Origin: Streptomyces xanthochromogenes
Lineage (GTDB): Bacteria > Actinomycetota > Actinomycetes > Streptomycetales > Streptomycetaceae
DNA: 64,000 bases
Assembly: GCF_014650455.1 (NCBI RefSeq)
Contig: NZ_BMUZ01000012.1
Coordinates: forward strand, 186,001-250,000
Reading direction: 5' to 3'
In this document: in pieces, positions 52,430 through 63,313 of the stretch
How positions within the stretch are numbered: position 1 is the stretch's first letter
Layout of the letters: each line of letters opens with the position of its first letter
Notes under the pieces: generated by a model
Seen by the model: the letters and a program-made list of their open reading frames with translations, nothing else
What the model was told of the DNA's origin: nothing
Databases searched by the model: none
Program-made: the position numbers and the translations under genes

Positions 52430-52464
52430 CACCCGCCACCCGCCACCCGCCACCCGCCGCCCGC
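52430..52464 (-). repeat. Heptanucleotide repeat with G-quadruplex potential
   Basis: The plus strand shows CACCCGC four times exactly (52430-52457) and a fifth degenerate copy CGCCCGC (52458-52464). On the minus strand this gives five GGG tracts, each separated by 4 nt, a canonical G-quadruplex pattern. It lies 31 nt upstream of the exonuclease start, within its probable mRNA leader or promoter. Confidence 0.75.
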
Positions 52465-52620
52465 CGGGCTCCCGGGTGCGGGCGCATCCCGCTCGTGAAC
52501 AAGTGAACTGGGTCACTGTCGTGTTTGCTGCCGGTCGGATCGGGCAGGCGCGTCGCCGGAGCGGACCCAAGTATGGATTTCAACCATTTCTCGGGCTGCG
52601 GACCGAATCCGCGCCGCTCC

Positions 52621-52653
52621 ACGGCCCGCCCGCGGGGGATGCGGGCCGTTTTC
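52621..52653 (+). terminator. Terminator-like hairpin in the proV leader
   Basis: ACGGCCCGC (52621-52629) pairs exactly with GCGGGCCGT (52641-52649), followed at once by TTTTC. It ends 22 nt before the proV start and downstream of the likely promoter region, so it could act as an attenuator. A weak GTGA/TCAC dyad lies further upstream (52503-52516). Confidence 0.55.
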
Positions 52654-52674
52654 GGTTCAACCCGTGAGGTGTAT

Positions 52675-53742
52675 GTGTCCAGGCTGCAAGCCGAGCAGCT
52701 CTACAAGGTGTTCGGCAGACGACCCGAGGAAGCCGTCCGCACGCTCGAAGGCGGCGGGGACCGCGACGAGCTGCGGGCGGACGGGACGACCGCGGCGGTG
52801 ATCGACGCCTCGTTCACGGTGGAACCCGGTCAGATCTTCGTTGTCATGGGTCTCTCCGGCTCCGGAAAATCGACCCTGCTGCGCATGCTCAACGGGCTCC
52901 TGGAGCCCACCTCGGGCCGTGTCCTGTTCGATGGCCAGGACCTGACGAGCCTGCCCGCCCGTGAGCTGCGTACGGTCCGCTCCAGCAAGATCAGCATGGT
53001 CTTCCAGCACTTCGCGTTGTTCCCGCACCGCAGCGTCCTGGAGAACGCGGCGTACGGCCTTGAGGTTCAGGGCGTACCCCGGGCCGAGCGCGAGAAACGT
53101 GCCGCCGAGGCCCTGGAACTGACCGGCCTGGCCGGCTGGGGCGACTCCTGGCCCGACGAGCTGTCCGGCGGCATGCAGCAGCGCGTGGGCCTGGCCCGCG
53201 CCCTGGCCACCGACGCCGACCTGCTCCTCATGGACGAGTCGTTCAGCGCGCTGGACCCGCTGATCCGGCGCGACATGCAGGACCAGCTCCTCGAACTGCA
53301 GAAGCGCCTCAAGAAGACGATCGTCTTCATCACCCACGACCTCAACGAGGCCATGCGGCTCGGCGACAACATCGCCGTCATGCGCGACGGGCGCATAGTC
53401 CAGCTCGGCACCGCCGAGGACATCCTGCTCACGCCGGCCAACGACTACGTGGCCTCGTTCATCCAGGACGTCGACCGCTCCCGGGTCCTCACGGCGCTGT
53501 CCGTGATGACCGTGCCGGACCGCCCCGACGTGGGTGAGTGCGCCTGCGAGACCGTGCTGCCCGACACCTCCGTCGCGGACGTGTGCACGGTCGCGGCCCG
53601 CGTCCCGCACGCGGTCACCGTCAAGGACACCGACGGCGCCGTGCTCGGCGTCGTGCCGCAGGAGCGGCTCATCGCCTTCCTGGGGGACGACAAGCAGGGC
53701 CCGGTCGAATGCTCGATGAAGGAGGTGGCGACGCATGCCTAG
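52675..53742 (+). CDS. Glycine betaine/proline ABC transporter ATP-binding protein
   Basis: A 355-aa OpuAA/ProV-type ATPase that drives import of compatible solutes under osmotic stress. Walker A is GLSGSGKST, signature LSGGMQQR, Walker B LLLMDESFSALDP, switch His ITHDL; a CBS-like tail follows (TSVADVCTVAARVPHAVTVKD). The GTG at 52675 has GAGGT 4 nt upstream; the frame is open 34 codons back to an ATG at 52573, but that would include the attenuator-like hairpin. It overlaps the permease gene by 8 nt. Confidence 0.94.
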   Translation: MSRLQAEQLYKVFGRRPEEAVRTLEGGGDRDELRADGTTAAVIDASFTVEPGQIFVVMGLSGSGKSTLLRMLNGLLEPTSGRVLFDGQDLTSLPARELRTVRSSKISMVFQHFALFPHRSVLENAAYGLEVQGVPRAEREKRAAEALELTGLAGWGDSWPDELSGGMQQRVGLARALATDADLLLMDESFSALDPLIRRDMQDQLLELQKRLKKTIVFITHDLNEAMRLGDNIAVMRDGRIVQLGTAEDILLTPANDYVASFIQDVDRSRVLTALSVMTVPDRPDVGECACETVLPDTSVADVCTVAARVPHAVTVKDTDGAVLGVVPQERLIAFLGDDKQGPVECSMKEVATHA

Positions 53743-55537
53743 GCTGAACCTCGGCGGCTGGGTCGACAGCGCCGTCAACTTCCTCCAGAGCCACCTCTCC
53801 TGGCTGTTCGACGCCATCACCCAGGTCGTCAACGGCATGTACGACGGCATCAACGCGGTGCTCGACGCACCGCAGCCGCTGCTCTTCGCGGGCATCCTCG
53901 CCGTGATCGCCTGGTGGCTGCGCGGCCTGTCCGCCGGTGTGCTGGCCTTCGTCGGCTTCGCGCTGATCGACTCGATCCAGCTGTGGGACGACACCATGTC
54001 GACGCTGTCGCTGGTGCTCGTCGCCGCGATCGTGACGCTGGTCGTCGCCATTCCGCTCGGCATCTGGGCGGCCCGCTCCAAGACCGTCAGCGCCGTCCTG
54101 CGGCCGGTCCTCGACTTCATGCAGACCATGCCCGCGATGGTCTACCTGATCCCCGGCATCATCTTCTTCGGCGTCGGTGTCGTCCCCGGCATCATCGCCA
54201 CCATCGTCTTCTCGCTGCCCCCGGGCGTGCGCATGACGGAACTCGGCATCCGCCAGGTCGACGGCGAGCTCGTCGAGGCGGCCGAGGCGTTCGGCACCAC
54301 CCCCCGCAACACGCTGATGCGGGTCCAGCTGCCGCTGGCCCTGCCCACCATCATGGCGGGCATCAACCAGGTGATCATGCTGAGCCTGTCGATGGTCGTC
54401 ATCGCCGGCATGGCGGGCGGCGGTGGCCTCGGCGGCGCCGTCTACCGCGCCATCGGCAACGTCGACATCGGTCTCGGCTTCGAAGCCGGCATCTCCATCG
54501 TCGTCCTGGCCATGTACCTGGACCGGATGACCGGCGCGCTCAGCCGCCAGGTCTCGCCGCTCGGCCGGCGCGCGCTCGCCAAGGCGAAGGCCGCCGGCGG
54601 CGGTCTCAAGATCTGGAACTACCGTCCGCAGCCCGTCGTCGCGATCGTCGGCGTGGTCGTCCTCGCCGTCGTCGCGGGCAGCATGAACATGTTCGGCTCC
54701 TCCGGCTCGGACGCCGTCAGCGGCGCCAAGGACGTGGGCAAGGGCAAGAAGGTCTCGCTCGGCTACATCCCGTGGGACGAGGGCGTCGCCTCCACCTTCC
54801 TGTGGAAGGAACTCCTGGAGCGCCGCGGCTTCACCGTGGACGCCCGCCAGTACGAGGCCGGCGCGCTCTACACCGGCATGGCCGGCGGCCAGATCGACTT
54901 CGAGACCGACTCCTGGCTGCCCACCACGCACGCCCAGTACTGGGCCAAGTACAAGGACAAGCTGGAGGACATGGGCTCCTGGTACGGCCCCACCTCCCTG
55001 GAGCTCTCGGTGCCGTCCTACGTCAAGGACGTCAACTCCCTGGAAGACCTCAAGGGCAAGGGCTCCGAGTTCCAGAACCGCATCGTCGGCATCGAGCCGA
55101 GCGCCGGTGAGACGGGCATCCTGAAGGACAAGATCCTCAAGGAGTACGGCCTCGACGGCGAGTACAAGGTCGTCGACGGTTCCACGCCCGGCATGCTCGC
55201 CGAGCTGAAGCGCGCGTACGCCAAGAAGGAGCCGATCGTGGTTCCGCTCTGGTCGCCGCACTGGGCGTACAACACCTACGACCTGAAGAAGCTCAAGGAC
55301 CCCAAGGGCGTCTGGGGCAAGGGCGACGGGGTGCACACCCTGGCCCGCAAGGGCTTCGCCTCCGACAACGCCGAGGTCGGCAAGTGGCTGAAGAACTTCA
55401 AGATGGACGAGAAGCAGCTCACCAGCCTTGAGGCGAAGATCCAGTCCACCGGCAAGGGCAAGGAGCAGGACGCGGTGCGTGCCTGGCTGAAGGAGAACCC
55501 GGGCCTGGCCGACAAGTGGACCCCGGTCGGCGCCTGA
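53735..55537 (+). CDS. Glycine betaine/proline transporter permease fused to its binding protein
   Basis: A 600-aa fusion like OpuABC. Residues 1-300 are the permease: several membrane segments and the loop that contacts the ATPase (EAAEAFGTTPRNTLMRVQLPLALPTIMAGINQ, in two blocks). One further segment near 305-325 (VVAIVGVVVLAVVAGSMNMF) tethers a C-terminal periplasmic-binding domain (VSLGYIPWDEGVASTFLWKE; VVPLWSPHWAYNTYDLKKL) outside the cell, with the Trp residues that form the quaternary-ammonium box. The fusion supplies receptor and channel in one chain. It starts 8 nt inside the ATPase gene. Confidence 0.94.
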   Translation: MPRLNLGGWVDSAVNFLQSHLSWLFDAITQVVNGMYDGINAVLDAPQPLLFAGILAVIAWWLRGLSAGVLAFVGFALIDSIQLWDDTMSTLSLVLVAAIVTLVVAIPLGIWAARSKTVSAVLRPVLDFMQTMPAMVYLIPGIIFFGVGVVPGIIATIVFSLPPGVRMTELGIRQVDGELVEAAEAFGTTPRNTLMRVQLPLALPTIMAGINQVIMLSLSMVVIAGMAGGGGLGGAVYRAIGNVDIGLGFEAGISIVVLAMYLDRMTGALSRQVSPLGRRALAKAKAAGGGLKIWNYRPQPVVAIVGVVVLAVVAGSMNMFGSSGSDAVSGAKDVGKGKKVSLGYIPWDEGVASTFLWKELLERRGFTVDARQYEAGALYTGMAGGQIDFETDSWLPTTHAQYWAKYKDKLEDMGSWYGPTSLELSVPSYVKDVNSLEDLKGKGSEFQNRIVGIEPSAGETGILKDKILKEYGLDGEYKVVDGSTPGMLAELKRAYAKKEPIVVPLWSPHWAYNTYDLKKLKDPKGVWGKGDGVHTLARKGFASDNAEVGKWLKNFKMDEKQLTSLEAKIQSTGKGKEQDAVRAWLKENPGLADKWTPVGA

Positions 55538-55573
55538 CCGACCACCCGGGAGACCCGCTCCCACCTCCCCTTT

Positions 55574-55609
55574 CCGCAGCCGCGGCCGGTCTTCCGGCCG
55601 CGGCTGCGG
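55574..55609 (+). terminator. Terminator after the betaine operon
   Basis: A perfect 16-bp stem (55574-55589 with 55594-55609) and a 4-nt loop, 36 nt after the stop. No T-tract. A second wide dyad GGGGACC/GGTCCCC (55637-55643 with 55664-55670) downstream lies in the promoter region of the next gene and could be an operator. Confidence 0.8.
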
Positions 55610-55751
55610 ACCGTCGTGATCCGGCCCGATCCGGTGGGGGACCCGTCGCGATCTTGGCGGGACGGTCCCCTCGGCGCCCGAAGCTGCGTAGGGTGACCTG
55701 CACGCAGCCGGTGCGTACGCGGACCGAGTGAACGGGGAGGGAGCCCGGGAG

Positions 55752-56312
55752 ATGGACGACAAGGAAACTCTTCGGGTGGGAGTGGCGGTACGGCGCCTGC
55801 GCCGCAGCCTCGGCCTCACCCTCGCGGTGGTCGCCGAGCGCAGCGGCCTTTCGGTGCCCTTCCTCAGCCAGGTCGAGAACGAACGCGCCCGCCCCAGCGC
55901 CCGCTCCCTCCAGCGCGTGGCGGACGCCCTGAACACCACGGTCGCCGAGCTGTACGACGCCGCCGACTGCACCCGTACCGTCGACGTCGTACGGGCCGAG
56001 CCCGAGGGCGAGAACGACGGCCACGGGGTGCGTGAGCTGCTGCGCGGACACCATCAGCTGCACGCCATGGAGTTCACCGGCGAGCAGGACACCGGCCGCG
56101 AATTCCAGCACCGCAACGACGAGTTGATGTACGTGGCGGACGGCGCCGCCGAGGTCGAGGCCGAGGGCCGCGCCTACCGCCTCGAACGCGGCGACACCCT
56201 GTGCCTGTCCGGCGGGGTGCGCCACCGCTGGCGGGCGGCGCTGCCCGGCACCCGCATCCTGGTCGTGGCGGTCGCCGATCACATCGAGGCCATCGAGGAG
56301 ACCCGCCACTGA
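55752..56312 (+). CDS. XRE-family regulator with cupin domain
   Basis: A 186-aa regulator. The helix-turn-helix covers residues ~8-65 (VGVAVRRLRRSLGLTLAVVAERSGLS; FLSQVENERARPS). The C-terminal cupin domain carries QHRNDELMYVADGAAEVEAEG and RLERGDTLCLSGGVRHRW, with a His-containing second motif. Such regulators usually sense a small metabolite. The ATG at 55752 is chosen because GGAGGGAG lies 8 nt upstream; a GTG 24 nt earlier has none. It overlaps the next gene (TGATG), so both are co-expressed. Confidence 0.9.
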   Translation: MDDKETLRVGVAVRRLRRSLGLTLAVVAERSGLSVPFLSQVENERARPSARSLQRVADALNTTVAELYDAADCTRTVDVVRAEPEGENDGHGVRELLRGHHQLHAMEFTGEQDTGREFQHRNDELMYVADGAAEVEAEGRAYRLERGDTLCLSGGVRHRWRAALPGTRILVVAVADHIEAIEETRH

Positions 56313-57025
56313 TGCGGGTGGTCTCCCTCGTCCCCTCGTTGACGGAGGCCATCGCGGTCAGCGGCCCGGGGCTCCTGGTGGGCGCCACCGACTGGTGCAG
56401 CCATCCGCCCGGGCTCGACGTCGTCCGCGTGAAGGGCACCAAGAACCCGGACGTGGCGCGCGTCGTCGAACTCGCCCCGGACCTGGTCGTCGCCAACGAG
56501 GAGGAGAACCGCCCCGCCGATCTGGCAGCCCTCGGCGCGGCCGGGCTCGACGTCCTGGTCACCGAGGTCCGCACGCTCCCGCAGGCCTTCACGGAGCTGG
56601 AGCGCGTTCTGGTGGAGGGCTGCGGGCTCGCCCGGCCCGACTGGCTGGACGCGGCCGAGCGGGCGTGGGCCGGGGTGCTTCCGGGGGCCGAGCGCCGGGC
56701 GGTCGTGCCGATCTGGCGGCGGCCCTGGATGGTCCTCGGCCGCGACACCTTCGCGGGCGATCTGCTGGCCCGGCTCGGCGTGCGCAACGTCTACGCCGAC
56801 CATGCCGAGCGCTATCCGCGCATCGGCATCGACGAGCTGAACGCGGCGGGCGCCGATCTGGTCGTGCTGCCCGACGAGCCGTACCGCTTCACACCCGACG
56901 ACGGCCCCGAGGCATTCCCCGAGCTGCCCGCCGCCCTCGTCGACGGCCGTCAACTCACGTGGTACGGCCCGTCGTTGGCGGAGGCGCCGGCCCTGCTCGG
57001 CGCGGCCCTCCGGGCCGGGGCCTGA
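56312..57025 (+). CDS. BtuF-like periplasmic-binding-fold protein without signal peptide
   Basis: A 237-aa protein of the class III (BtuF/FecB) binding fold: starts RVVSLVPSLTEAI, has GTKNPDVARVVELAPDLVVANEEENR, and VLGRDTFAGDLLARLGVRNVY. No signal peptide or lipobox is present, so it is probably cytoplasmic and not a transporter receptor. It starts within the stop codon of the XRE-cupin regulator. Cytoplasmic members of this fold are common in actinobacteria, but I know no established function. Confidence 0.82.
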   Translation: MRVVSLVPSLTEAIAVSGPGLLVGATDWCSHPPGLDVVRVKGTKNPDVARVVELAPDLVVANEEENRPADLAALGAAGLDVLVTEVRTLPQAFTELERVLVEGCGLARPDWLDAAERAWAGVLPGAERRAVVPIWRRPWMVLGRDTFAGDLLARLGVRNVYADHAERYPRIGIDELNAAGADLVVLPDEPYRFTPDDGPEAFPELPAALVDGRQLTWYGPSLAEAPALLGAALRAGA

Positions 57026-57061
57026 GCGGGGCCGTCCTCCTGAGGCGGCCCCTCGGCGCGG

Positions 57062-58177
<1,116 letters not shown>

Positions 58178-58226
58178 GAATCCAGCTTCTGCCCGGCACC
58201 GGCCCCCCGCCACGCCTCCCGTGGCT

Positions 58227-58250
58227 ATGAGCCCATAAACTGGGCTTATG
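58227..58250. promoter_or_regulatory. LysR operator and leaderless promoter
   Basis: Overlapping dyads: ATGAGCCCA/TGGGCTTAT (58227-58235 with 58241-58249, one mismatch) and CATAA/TTATG (58234-58238 with 58246-58250). TAAACT (58236-58241) is a plausible -10 box 6 nt before the LysR ATG at 58248. This places the regulator's own site over its promoter, facing the divergent transporter 70 nt away. Confidence 0.6.
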
Positions 58251-59177
58251 AGCATGAACGGCCCCGAAGGCGCCGCCCCCCTCGCCCACCGGGTCCCCGA
58301 CCTGGGGGCGATGGAGCTGCTGCTCGCGGTCGCCCGGCACGGCAGCCTCGGGCGGGCCGCCCGTGACCTCGGCATCACCCAGCCCGCGGCGAGCAGCCGG
58401 GTCCGCTCGATGGAGCGGCTCCTCGGTGTGGCCCTCGTCGACCGCTCGCCGCGCGGCTCCAGGCTCACCGCGGAGGGCGTCCTGGTCACGGACTGGGCGC
58501 GGCGGGTCGTGGAGGCGGCCGAGGCGTTCGACGCGGGAGCGCAGGCGCTGCGCGGCCGCCGGGACTCGCGGCTGCGGGTCGCCGCGAGCATGACCATCGC
58601 CGAGTATCTGCTGCCGGGCTGGCTGATCGCGCTGCGCGCGGAACGCCCCGGCACCGCCGTGTCCCTCAGTGCCGGGAACTCGGCGGTGGTCGCGGAGCGG
58701 CTGCTCGCCGACGAGGCCGACCTCGGCTTCGTCGAGGGGCTCGGGGTGCCCGTCGGTCTCGACTCGGCGGTGATCGGCCACGACCGGCTCGTCGTGGTCA
58801 CGGCCCCCTCGCACCCGTGGGCGCGCCGGAGCAGGCCGCTGCTTCCCGCGGAGCTGGCCGCCACTGCGCTCATCTCGCGCGAGCGCGGCTCGGGCACCCG
58901 GCAGGTCCTGGACGCGGCCCTCGCCGCGCACGGCGGGCTCGCCGAGCCCCTCATCGAACTCGCCTCCACCACCGCGGTGAAGGCCGCCGTCGTCAGCGGA
59001 GCGGGCCCGACCGTGCTCAGCGAGCTCGCACTCGGCGAGGAACTGGCGGCCCGCCGCCTGGTGCAGATCCCGGTCGAGGGCGTACGGCTGCGGCGCGATC
59101 TGCGTGCCGTGTGGCGGCAGGGCCCGCTGCCGGCGGGCCCCGCCCGAGATCTGCTCTCGCTGACCCGCCCCACCTGA
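58248..59177 (+). CDS. LysR-family transcriptional regulator
   Basis: A 309-aa regulator with the N-terminal helix-turn-helix (MELLLAVARHGSLGRAARDLGITQPAASSRVRSMERLLGVAL, in two blocks) and the two-lobed effector domain (RLRVAASMTIAEYLLPGWL; VVVTAPSHPWA; RERGSGTRQVLDAAL), the latter close to CysB/CbbR-type regulators. The ATG at 58248 seems to be leaderless. An alternative ATG lies two codons downstream. It is divergent from the TDT transporter gene, its probable target. Confidence 0.92.
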   Translation: MSMNGPEGAAPLAHRVPDLGAMELLLAVARHGSLGRAARDLGITQPAASSRVRSMERLLGVALVDRSPRGSRLTAEGVLVTDWARRVVEAAEAFDAGAQALRGRRDSRLRVAASMTIAEYLLPGWLIALRAERPGTAVSLSAGNSAVVAERLLADEADLGFVEGLGVPVGLDSAVIGHDRLVVVTAPSHPWARRSRPLLPAELAATALISRERGSGTRQVLDAALAAHGGLAEPLIELASTTAVKAAVVSGAGPTVLSELALGEELAARRLVQIPVEGVRLRRDLRAVWRQGPLPAGPARDLLSLTRPT

Positions 59178-59184
59178 CGAACCG

Positions 59185-59868
59185 TCAGGCGAGCACCAGG
59201 CGGAAGCCGTTGACGCTCCGCTCGGCTCGGGCCAGGCGCTGCTCGATGGTGTGCCGGACCACCGGCCACTCCTCGTCGAGGACCGAGTAGAACGCCGTCC
59301 CGCGCACCAGCCCGTCCAGGCCCCGCGTATGCACCCGGCGCACCCCTTCGGACACCGCGCCGAGCCGTTCGATCGCGGCCCGCGAGCGGGCGTTGCGGGC
59401 ATCGGCGCGCAGCGAGATCCGCCGCACCCGCCAGGTGTCGAAGGCGTGCTGGAACATCAGGAGCTTGGCCTCGGAGTTGATGCCGGTGCCCTGGGCGTGC
59501 GCGGAGAGCCAGGTGCCGCCGATCTCGGCGGCGTCCGGAACCGCGTCCGCGGCGCCGGTCAGCGGGCCGCGCGGGGCCGGCGGCCACACCACGGGTCCGT
59601 CCCAGTAGTCGAGTTCGCAGAACCGGGTCGAGCCCACGACGAGGCCGTCCGCGGCCCGTACGGTCGCGAACGCCAGGCTGCGGCCGGCCTCCTGGTCGGC
59701 CATCGCGCTGTGGACGTAGGCGTACGCCGCGTCCAGGCCGTGCGGCACCGGTGTGAAGGCGTACGAGGTCCGGTCGGCCGCTGCGGCGGCGGCCAGGGCC
59801 GGGGCGTGGGTGGGGCTGAGCGGTTCGAGCCGTACGGAACGGCCCGACAGGATGACGGGTGCGGGCAC
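59185..59868 (-). CDS. GNAT-family N-acetyltransferase (RimJ/RimL type)
   Basis: A 227-aa acetyltransferase. It starts VILSGRSVRLEPLSPTHAPALA, has the acetyl-CoA-binding region ISLRADARNARSRAAIERLGAVSEGVRR and the preceding GTWLSAHAQGTGINSEAKLLMFQHAF, as in ribosomal-protein and aminoacid acetyltransferases. The GTG at 59868 is preferred (AAGG 4 nt upstream); the frame is open far upstream through non-coding sequence. It is convergent with the LysR gene with 7 nt between. Substrate unknown. Confidence 0.85.
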   Translation of the reverse strand: MPAPVILSGRSVRLEPLSPTHAPALAAAAAADRTSYAFTPVPHGLDAAYAYVHSAMADQEAGRSLAFATVRAADGLVVGSTRFCELDYWDGPVVWPPAPRGPLTGAADAVPDAAEIGGTWLSAHAQGTGINSEAKLLMFQHAFDTWRVRRISLRADARNARSRAAIERLGAVSEGVRRVHTRGLDGLVRGTAFYSVLDEEWPVVRHTIEQRLARAERSVNGFRLVLA

Positions 59869-60179
59869 GGGGCCTTCGGTCCTTCGGGGCGTGGCGGAGC
59901 TTCCCCACCTGTGGGCGGGGCGAGCGGGGACACGGAGGAACACATGGTCAGGATGTGTCCGTGAAATGGCCAGGGAAGGAACGAGAGCGCGAAGAGGAAC
60001 GAGCGGCCAGGTGAAGGCGAGGAGTCTCGGGGAATCCGCCCGGTGAGGGGCGGCGAGAGGAAGATACCCGGATGATCGCCGAATCGTCACCCCCTCGCGG
60101 GGGCGCGGGTTCCCGGGCGTGTCGGACGGCCCGGGACCGGCCGGGTCCCGGGCCGCGGCCACCGGGGCGGTGCGGGGTT
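59869..60179 (-). other. 311-nt region between the acetyltransferase and amidotransferase genes
   Basis: No convincing gene. It contains the acetyltransferase promoter region (purine-rich plus strand around 59965-60060) and, near the amidotransferase end, a perfect 11-bp hairpin GGCCCGGGACC/GGTCCCGGGCC (60128-60138 with 60144-60154) with a 5-nt loop. The hairpin starts 26 nt past the amidotransferase stop and is its probable terminator. Confidence 0.6.
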
Positions 60180-60866
60180 TCAGCGCGGGGAAGCGGCCCG
60201 CACCAGGCCCTCGGTGACCCGGGTGTCCCGGCCCATCTCGGGGTGCCACTGGACGCCCAGGACCCAGGCGGCCCCGGGCAGTTCCGCCGCCTCGACGGTG
60301 CCGTCCCCGGCGTGCGCGGAGGCGACCAGGCCGGTGGCGAGGCGGTCCACGCACTGGTGGTGATAGGTCGGCACGTCCACCGCCTCGGGCACGAGCGAGG
60401 CGTACAGGGTGCCCGGCACCGGCTTCACGGTGTGCTCGCCGAACACGCCCCGGCCGCCGGTGTGCCCGTCCAGGTGCTGGACCAGGGTGCCGCCGAGGGC
60501 CACGTTGAGGAGCTGAAGGCCCCGGCAGACGCCGAGCAGGGGGGTGCCGGAGGCGAGGGCCGCCTCGATCAACGCCAGCTCCCAGGCGTCCCGTTCGCGG
60601 GCGGGGGGCCCGGTACGGGGCGACGGCTCGGCCCCGTACCTGACCGGCTCCACGTCCGCCCCGCCCGCGATGACCAGGCCGTCCAGGCGCGCCACGACCT
60701 CGGTGGCGGCCGCCGGGTCGTCGTCCGGCGGCAGCATCGCGGCCAGGCCCCCGGACGCCCGGACGAGCCGGGGGTATCCGGCGGGCAGCAGGGCGGCGGG
60801 CAGGTCCCACACGCCCCACCGGGCGGGCTCCAGATACGTACTGATGCCGATGAGCGGCTTGGACAC
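60180..60866 (-). CDS. Class I glutamine amidotransferase-like gamma-glutamyl hydrolase (PuuD-like)
   Basis: A 228-aa hydrolase of the peptidase C26 type. The nucleophile Cys is in LGVCRGLQLLNVALGG and the His/Glu of the triad in GVQWHPEMG; the N terminus starts KPLIGISTYLEPARWG. PuuD-type enzymes release glutamate from gamma-glutamylated amines. The GTG at 60866 has GGAGA 8 nt upstream and begins 26 nt after the permease stop. The nearby glutamine-synthetase-like ligase would make the gamma-glutamyl substrate, and this enzyme would remove the glutamyl group at the end of the pathway. Confidence 0.88.
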   Translation of the reverse strand: MSKPLIGISTYLEPARWGVWDLPAALLPAGYPRLVRASGGLAAMLPPDDDPAAATEVVARLDGLVIAGGADVEPVRYGAEPSPRTGPPARERDAWELALIEAALASGTPLLGVCRGLQLLNVALGGTLVQHLDGHTGGRGVFGEHTVKPVPGTLYASLVPEAVDVPTYHHQCVDRLATGLVASAHAGDGTVEAAELPGAAWVLGVQWHPEMGRDTRVTEGLVRAASPR

Positions 60867-60892
60867 GGCGGAGGTCTCCGTTCGGAAGGGGG

Positions 60893-62344
<1,452 letters not shown>

Positions 62345-62379
62345 GAGCCGCTCCAGATGATCGTCAAGGGAAGATCAGG

Positions 62380-62402
62380 TCAATGGTTCGGCTGCATACC
62401 TT
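62380..62402. promoter_or_regulatory. Shared operator, permease copy
   Basis: TCAATGGT, 7 variable bases, CATACCTT. The same pattern with the same gap occurs at 63314-63336 between the divergent FadR and ligase genes. The copy here lies 36 nt upstream of the permease start. It is probably the FadR-type regulator's site, which is inference. Confidence 0.6.
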
Positions 62403-62515
62403 TGCTGGAGGGCAGGGTGATGCGCAAGGGGTGGACGTAAAACCGCTGTTACGGACATCGCCGGTGAACGGGCGGCGGGACGTGGTCCGTTGCCCGTGCG
62501 GGACGGGGGAGCCGC

Positions 62516-63292
62516 TCAGGTCAGGAAGCCGCGCAGCAGCGCCGCGGTGCCCCCGCAGTGCTCGCGCATCACCTCGCGCGCCCCGTCCGCGTCCCCGTCG
62601 AGCACCGCCTCGACCAGATTGGTGTGCTGGTGCTGCGAGTGCTCCAGGTTGCGCACCAGGAGCGGGATGCAGTCGAGCAGGTCGTTCACGGTGGCCCGCA
62701 CGGCCGCGTACTGGGCGGTGAGCGTGGGCGACCCCGAGAGCTCGGCGAGCGTGAGGTGGAGCAGGGTGTCCTGGCGGCGGTAGTCGGTGAGCTGGGCGTC
62801 GTGGGTCGCGGCGAGCGCGGCGCGCAGCCGCTCGGCGCCGTCGCCGGTCAGGCCGTGCGCCGCGCAGAGCCCGGCAGCGCCGACCTCCAGGACCTCCCGG
62901 AAGCGCAGGATGTCCTCGACGTCCACCGACGCGATGCGCCGGCGCAGCTCGTCCTCGCCGCCCTCGGCGGCCCTGGGCAGCACGAAGGTGCCGCCGTAGC
63001 GGCCGCGTCTGCTCTCCACCAGGCCCTGGTCCTGGAGCACCTTGAGCACCTCGCGCAGGGTGACCCGGCTGATCCCCATCCGCTCCGCCAACTCCCGCTC
63101 GGACGGCAGTCGTTCGCCGAACGGGACCAGACCCAGGCGCAGCAGTTGGAGGATCTGCTCCAGCGCTTCCTCGAAGCCGTTCCCGGCCCGTACGGTCCGC
63201 AGTACGGGGACGAGCGTGTCGGGCGTCCGGCCCGCCGTGCGGTCAGGTGTCCGGCCTTCCGCGCGGTCCGCCGAGTCGATCTTCTTCGCCAC
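62516..63292 (-). CDS. FadR/GntR-family transcriptional regulator
   Basis: A 258-aa regulator with a GntR winged helix (FGERLPSERELAERMGISRVTLREVLKVLQDQGLVESRRGRYGG, in two blocks) and an FCD ligand-binding domain (ILRFREVLEVGAAGLCAAHG; HLTLAELSGSPTL; EHSQHQHTNLVEAVLDGDADGAREVMREH in blocks) whose Asp/His residues can bind a metal. The GTG at 63292 is chosen because GGGGA lies 9 nt upstream; the open frame starts at a TTG 7 codons earlier. It is divergent from the ligase gene and lies just upstream of the permease, both carrying the same operator-like element. Confidence 0.92.
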   Translation of the reverse strand: MAKKIDSADRAEGRTPDRTAGRTPDTLVPVLRTVRAGNGFEEALEQILQLLRLGLVPFGERLPSERELAERMGISRVTLREVLKVLQDQGLVESRRGRYGGTFVLPRAAEGGEDELRRRIASVDVEDILRFREVLEVGAAGLCAAHGLTGDGAERLRAALAATHDAQLTDYRRQDTLLHLTLAELSGSPTLTAQYAAVRATVNDLLDCIPLLVRNLEHSQHQHTNLVEAVLDGDADGAREVMREHCGGTAALLRGFLT

Positions 63293-63313
63293 GTCGTGGA
63301 TTCCCCTTCCCAA

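Noticed and set aside
52500..52674. c-di-AMP (ydaO-type) riboswitch before the betaine transporter
   Set aside because: The characteristic conserved core was not found; only the terminator-like hairpin is supported.
52573..52674. 34-residue N-terminal extension of the betaine ATPase from ATG 52573
   Set aside because: It would translate through the terminator-like hairpin, resembles no family member and lacks a ribosome site; GTG 52675 fits the ProV N terminus.
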